Below, piece after piece: positions 19,542 to 22,267 of a DNA stretch of 22,267 nt. The notes under the pieces were generated by a model. The model did no database searches. It saw only the letters and a list, made by a program, of their open reading frames with translations, and was not told where the DNA came from. The stretch is from positions 1 to 22,267 of IMG/VR virus record IMGVR_UViG_3300010392_000520; one strand, given 5' to 3'. Each line of letters begins with the position of its first letter. Position 1 is the first letter of the stretch. This stretch comes from a virus. Made by a program: the position numbers and the translations under genes.

Positions 19542-19844
19542 TTATCTTACTAATCCAAGCATGTCAATGCTTTTTTCTTCTACTGGTTCACTTTTAGTTT
19601 CAGCAGAAACTGGACTTTTGAAAACGTTATGTTCCTTTAATGATTTTAATTCAGCTCCCAATTTCTCGTTAGCTTCTTTTTGCTTTTCTACTAAAGCTTT
19701 CAGTTCAGCCAGTGCTTCATTAACGTCTGACTTCTCTTCTACCTTAGCTTCTTCTTTAGCTTCCTCTACTACAGGAGCTTCCTCTACTTTAGGAGCTTCC
19801 TCAACTACAGGAGCTACTGCTTCTTGTTTAACTTCTTCACTCAT
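19542..19844 (-). CDS. Nested scaffold protein from internal start
   Basis: Within the protease gene, ATG 19844 (residue 194) is preceded by TTGAGGAAGATAAA and begins MSEE; the capsid gene begins with CTGAGGAAATAAA and MSEG. The product would be 100 residues: an acidic Glu/Val/Ala/Pro linker and a coiled coil, exactly the scaffold part without protease. Lambda C/Nu3 uses this nested arrangement (family knowledge). Expression from the internal start is inferred from the ribosome site only. Confidence 0.6.
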   Translation of the reverse strand: MSEEVKQEAVAPVVEEAPKVEEAPVVEEAKEEAKVEEKSDVNEALAELKALVEKQKEANEKLGAELKSLKEHNVFKSPVSAETKSEPVEEKSIDMLGLVR

Positions 19845-20423
19845 TTTATCTTCCTCAATATGTTCTATTGCTTTTAGTACAACCGACTTCATACCAAAGT
19901 CAGTAATCTTTGCACCTTTGTTTACTGGTGCTCCAGTAAGTGCAACGTTCAATAATTCTAAATCGTCAAGAATCCTTACTTCAGCTCCATCAATAAATTT
20001 CTTTAGAGCTTTAAGTGGCTTGAATGCGATTGAAAATGCGTTTACAAATCCACCTTTTATACTACCCCATAGGTTTTTGAATTTAGGACTGTGCGTGTTA
20101 AGTACTGCCTTTACCCATAGACCCCGATCATCGATTTTAGCCTCAACAATCTTACCTACTGGTAGAATCGTGTGATCATCTCTCCATGCCTCGTGCTCAT
20201 AGTCTAATGTAATAGTTGATTCGTTGATCTGTCTAAGCATTGATTTAAATGCCTTCTCAGTTACAACGTCATTATAAGTATCAATATCAGGCACAGAAAT
20301 ATACCCAGTAACGAAGTGCTGCTTCTCCCCTTTAACCTCAACTACGTTATAGTTGATCATCTCAGTTTGGAAACAAAACGATATAGGATTTGTATTTAAA
20401 TTTCTGCTTAAACTCTCTGTCAT
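19542..20423 (-). CDS. Prohead protease fused to scaffold
   Basis: A 293-residue protein. Residues 22-175 match HK97-type prohead proteases (peptidase U35/S78): FVTGYISVPDIDTYNDVVTE, 'TLDYEHEAW' (His77), 'VNAFSIAFKP' (Ser131) and 'ELLNVALTGAPVNKGAKI'. Cleavage acts on the scaffold and N-terminus of the capsid protein during maturation. After residue 190 the chain becomes an acidic Val/Glu/Pro/Ala linker and a coiled coil (VNEALAELKALVEKQKEANE), typical of a scaffold. AGAGGG stands six bases before ATG 20423, making this start preferred over ATG 20360. A copy of the 31-bp repeat lies 23 bases upstream. An internal start for a separate scaffold is listed next. Confidence 0.9.
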   Translation of the reverse strand: MTESLSRNLNTNPISFCFQTEMINYNVVEVKGEKQHFVTGYISVPDIDTYNDVVTEKAFKSMLRQINESTITLDYEHEAWRDDHTILPVGKIVEAKIDDRGLWVKAVLNTHSPKFKNLWGSIKGGFVNAFSIAFKPLKALKKFIDGAEVRILDDLELLNVALTGAPVNKGAKITDFGMKSVVLKAIEHIEEDKMSEEVKQEAVAPVVEEAPKVEEAPVVEEAKEEAKVEEKSDVNEALAELKALVEKQKEANEKLGAELKSLKEHNVFKSPVSAETKSEPVEEKSIDMLGLVR

Positions 20424-20445
20424 CTTATCCCTCTTAATTAATTAT

Positions 20446-20476
20446 TGTAAAAAATCTTTTTAAAACCAGTGTCACT
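20446..20476 (-). repeat. 31-bp exact repeat, copy 2
   Basis: Identical to 15836-15866. Here it begins within the TAG of the XhlA-like gene (TAG TGA CAC) and ends 23 bases before the protease ATG at 20423. Between repeat and ATG are an A/T-only stretch and AAGAGGG. Placement after a stop and before a new gene is the same as in copy 1. Confidence 0.85.
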
Positions 20477-20678
20477 ATGCGTAGAACACGTAACTGGCTA
20501 ACGCTCCTATGAGCATCAATAGTAGTCCAAATAAAGTATTCACATACTCTTTTGTTGCCATCTTTTCTCTGATGTTGTCTACCTTGGTGTGCAGTGCTCC
20601 AATCAGCTCCTTAGTGGAGTAGGTGACACCATTTTGTGATTGTTTAAATTTATTTATTTCTTTTTTAATCGTAATCAC
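20475..20678 (-). CDS. XhlA-like small membrane protein
   Basis: A 67-residue protein: helical, polar N-terminal 45 residues (ELIGALHTKVDNIREKMATK, coiled-coil-like) and one C-terminal membrane segment (FGLLLMLIGALASYVFYA). This layout fits haemolysin XhlA-type phage proteins, which aid lysis with holins, though here it lies in the head module, so a role in the virion or lysis is undecided. The frame's first usable codon is GTG 20678, inside the very strong SD GAGGTGAT; the SD better positions ATT 20669 (GATTACG then ATT AAA AAA). No ATG lies before residue 40. Its stop overlaps the 31-bp repeat. Confidence 0.65.
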   Translation of the reverse strand: MITIKKEINKFKQSQNGVTYSTKELIGALHTKVDNIREKMATKEYVNTLFGLLLMLIGALASYVFYA

Positions 20679-20683
20679 CTCAC

Positions 20684-21676
20684 TTAGTTGTCAACTAATA
20701 ATATATCGAACGTCGCGTTCAGTACACCATTAGCAGCACTGCTCACTGCACGAACTCTAATATCAGTTTTACCTGCTATCGGTAAAGGATATTTGTAAGT
20801 ATGTTCAAATGAGCTAGATCCATCACTAGATAACCCAAACGTGTTCTTTAACTGGAATACACCACCGAATGATCTCATATAGAAATGACCATCAATTGAA
20901 TAAGCTCTAGTTAATCCAACCATACTAGCACCGCCACAACATAAATAACCAGTCTTCCCGTTTGGTATTGTATATAGTGCCATCAATGTTTGGTTGTTAC
21001 CTATTCCAATCTGTGCGTAGCTCACTGCTTTACCAGCATCACTAGCGTGGATTACTCCTGCGTTATCAGTAGTACCAATATTCTTAATTCTGAACACTCG
21101 CCATAATGCTGTTGTCAAAATTGACACAGTAGTCCCAGTAGCTGTTACATTTTGCACTACCAAGTCTCCATTAATATCAAGACCCTGTACCTCATATTGT
21201 TGTGTATCACCAGCAGCTGTAGAATAAATATGTGTAATCGGTGCGGTGCTATCAGCAGGATAAGTGTATGTTCCACCACCATCCCAAATATCTTCAAATG
21301 CACCAGTACCGATTGATTCGTTTTGACCAAACTTTGATACGAATGAGTGTCCTGAGATTAAGCCTTTAGATACGTTTACTTCGAATGGTGTAGCAACCAA
21401 AAGCGATGTGTCTGTGATTGTTGATACTGTTACCTGATGATTGTCAGCTAGTTGTTTTGCTGAGGTTGAAGCCCCAGCTGGTAATGGCAACGATGCAGCT
21501 GACACTGGTTGAGTTTCATCTAAGTCAGCCTTACCTTGTAACTCTGTTAATATTGCATCCTGTTTAGTCTCAGTAGCTAAGTCTAAGTATGCACCTGCAC
21601 TATCTTGTGCTGATACCTTCACGTTATCGTTAGCATCTACTGGGTTTGATATTGTTAAGTTTCTTAGTTGTGTCAT
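20684..21676 (-). CDS. Fibre- or head-decoration-like structural protein
   Basis: A 330-residue beta-rich protein. The N-terminal 90 residues (NLTISNPVDANDNVKVSAQD, 'ATETKQDAILTELQGKAD', 'QPVSAASLPLPAGASTSAKQ') are a low-complexity Ala/Ser/Leu linker common in marine phage structural proteins; the rest forms strand-rich domains (THIYSTAAGDTQQYEVQGLD, SFEHTYKYPLPIAGKTDIRV). It stands upstream of the protease rather than with the tail fibres, so it may be a head fibre or portal-proximal decoration, or the region may carry displaced receptor-binding genes. No enzymatic motif is seen. GGGAGATT precedes ATG 21676; starts three bases after the preceding stop. Confidence 0.65.
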   Translation of the reverse strand: MTQLRNLTISNPVDANDNVKVSAQDSAGAYLDLATETKQDAILTELQGKADLDETQPVSAASLPLPAGASTSAKQLADNHQVTVSTITDTSLLVATPFEVNVSKGLISGHSFVSKFGQNESIGTGAFEDIWDGGGTYTYPADSTAPITHIYSTAAGDTQQYEVQGLDINGDLVVQNVTATGTTVSILTTALWRVFRIKNIGTTDNAGVIHASDAGKAVSYAQIGIGNNQTLMALYTIPNGKTGYLCCGGASMVGLTRAYSIDGHFYMRSFGGVFQLKNTFGLSSDGSSSFEHTYKYPLPIAGKTDIRVRAVSSAANGVLNATFDILLVDN

Positions 21677-21678
21677 CG

Positions 21679-22267
21679 TTATTCAATCTCCCATTGAGTT
21701 CCATCGTACTTTATCCCGATGCTTTCATCCTCTATAAGTGTGAAGTTCGCACCATCGCCATCAATGTTCTTACCGTTAGGGTCAACATCACAAGCGTTAG
21801 TGTCGTTAGTACATTTAATATAAAATTTAGTTCCTGTCACTGGATCAGCTGGAAGCGTAGCAGTAACAGTATTGCTGGTAGCGTCTAAGTATATTGATTC
21901 GTCTGATACCAACACGTCGTAATCCTCAGTGACTGTCGTTACCACACCAATGTTTTTATGTTTATTAACCCAAACACTGTTATCATTATCCCATTGTATT
22001 ATTTGGTTATCAGCTATATCTGTAATAGTTACGTCATCAATGAATTGTAATTTCTGTACCTGGTCATACTCACGTATGTCATCAAGTAAAGCGTCATACT
22101 TTACTTTGAATTTAGGAGTTGCTGTTGCGGTGGGTGTGAATGGGTATGATAATCCTGTGCCTGCATTGTACGATTCAGTGATCTCCTCCTGTGTAAGAGC
22201 ACGATCGTATATGAACATCTCATCGGCCTTACAGTGATGGAAGTTAGTTGTATATTTTGCCACAAGA
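21679..22267 (-). CDS. LamG-type fibre protein, 5' end outside window
   Basis: The visible 195 residues are the C-terminal part of a larger protein: the frame stays open to the window edge, and a LamG/concanavalin end motif (DEMFIYDRALTQEEITESYN, near the visible start) is cut off from its beta-sandwich. After it comes a coiled or linker stretch (FKVKYDALLDDIREYDQVQK), a strand set ('IIQWDNDNSVWVN') and a C-terminal domain with the 'VTATLPADPVTGTKFYIKCT' and 'DPNGKNIDGDGANFTLIEDE' pattern widely found at the end of phage tail fibres. It likely binds glycans on the host surface. A GTG at 22263 is in frame but is probably not the true start. Confidence 0.75.
   Translation of the reverse strand, partial: LVAKYTTNFHHCKADEMFIYDRALTQEEITESYNAGTGLSYPFTPTATATPKFKVKYDALLDDIREYDQVQKLQFIDDVTITDIADNQIIQWDNDNSVWVNKHKNIGVVTTVTEDYDVLVSDESIYLDATSNTVTATLPADPVTGTKFYIKCTNDTNACDVDPNGKNIDGDGANFTLIEDESIGIKYDGTQWEIE

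Noticed and set aside
19423-20175. 250-codon open frame on the + strand opposite the protease and capsid genes
   Set aside because: It is Ser/Thr/Leu-rich antisense of well-supported genes, has no ribosome site and would oppose the late transcripts.
15836-20476. 31-bp repeats as a CRISPR array or as transposon ends
   Set aside because: Only two exact copies 4.6 kb apart in the same orientation, without spacers, and with essential structural genes between them and no transposase.
1-22267. tRNA or rRNA genes
   Set aside because: No cloverleaf with a GTTCRANNC-type arm was noticed between genes, and gaps are too short for rRNA; a tRNAscan run would settle it.

Overview
The window reads as part of a tailed double-stranded DNA virus (Caudoviricetes, siphovirus-like) with an AT-rich genome. 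The evidence is a nearly complete late module: prohead protease, HK97-fold major capsid protein, head-tail connectors, tail tube, frameshifted tail assembly chaperone, tape measure and fibres. Terminase, portal and DNA polymerase are not in the window. No integrase, tRNA, rRNA or CRISPR array was seen, so lifestyle cannot be decided.

Layout. From 1 to about 6950 everything reads on the + strand: an OB-like small protein, a UvsW/XPB-like SF2 helicase, a calcineurin-like phosphoesterase and a VRR-NUC nuclease, then a dense run of small overlapping accessory genes. These include a T4 Imm-like superinfection immunity protein, a Cse60-like protein, a DUF6948-like protein, a Gly/Tyr/Asp repeat protein and three zinc-ribbon microproteins. 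A 13-bp perfect hairpin at 6957-6998 separates this from the late genes, all on the - strand and so converging on the hairpin. Read in transcription order from the right edge they are: LamG-type fibre (5' end outside the window), second fibre/decoration protein, XhlA-like membrane protein, prohead protease with a fused and possibly nested scaffold, major capsid protein, two small decoration-like proteins, a small basic protein, connector, head closure, gp10-like protein, tail terminator-like protein, tail tube, G and G-T chaperone, tape measure, tail proteins, two fibres, then a small protein, a transglutaminase-fold protein and a holin-like membrane protein.

Genes are tightly packed, with ATGA or TAATG overlaps and Shine-Dalgarno signals of the GGTGAT/GAGGT type. 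The few gaps hold TATA-like boxes about 40-50 bases before SD-preceded starts, and T-rich tracts after stop codons. That suite would suit an archaeal host (inference), but the recognised accessory families (Imm, Cse60, DUF6948) are best known from bacteria and their phages, so the host domain is open.

Most notable: a canonical A AAA AAC -1 slippery site joining the chaperone frames; a 31-bp exact repeat placed after two late-gene stops, with a diverged third copy in the early region; three genes whose SD placement points to AUU starts; a nested scaffold start whose leader copies that of the capsid gene; and beta-rich modules shared between otherwise unrelated structural proteins.
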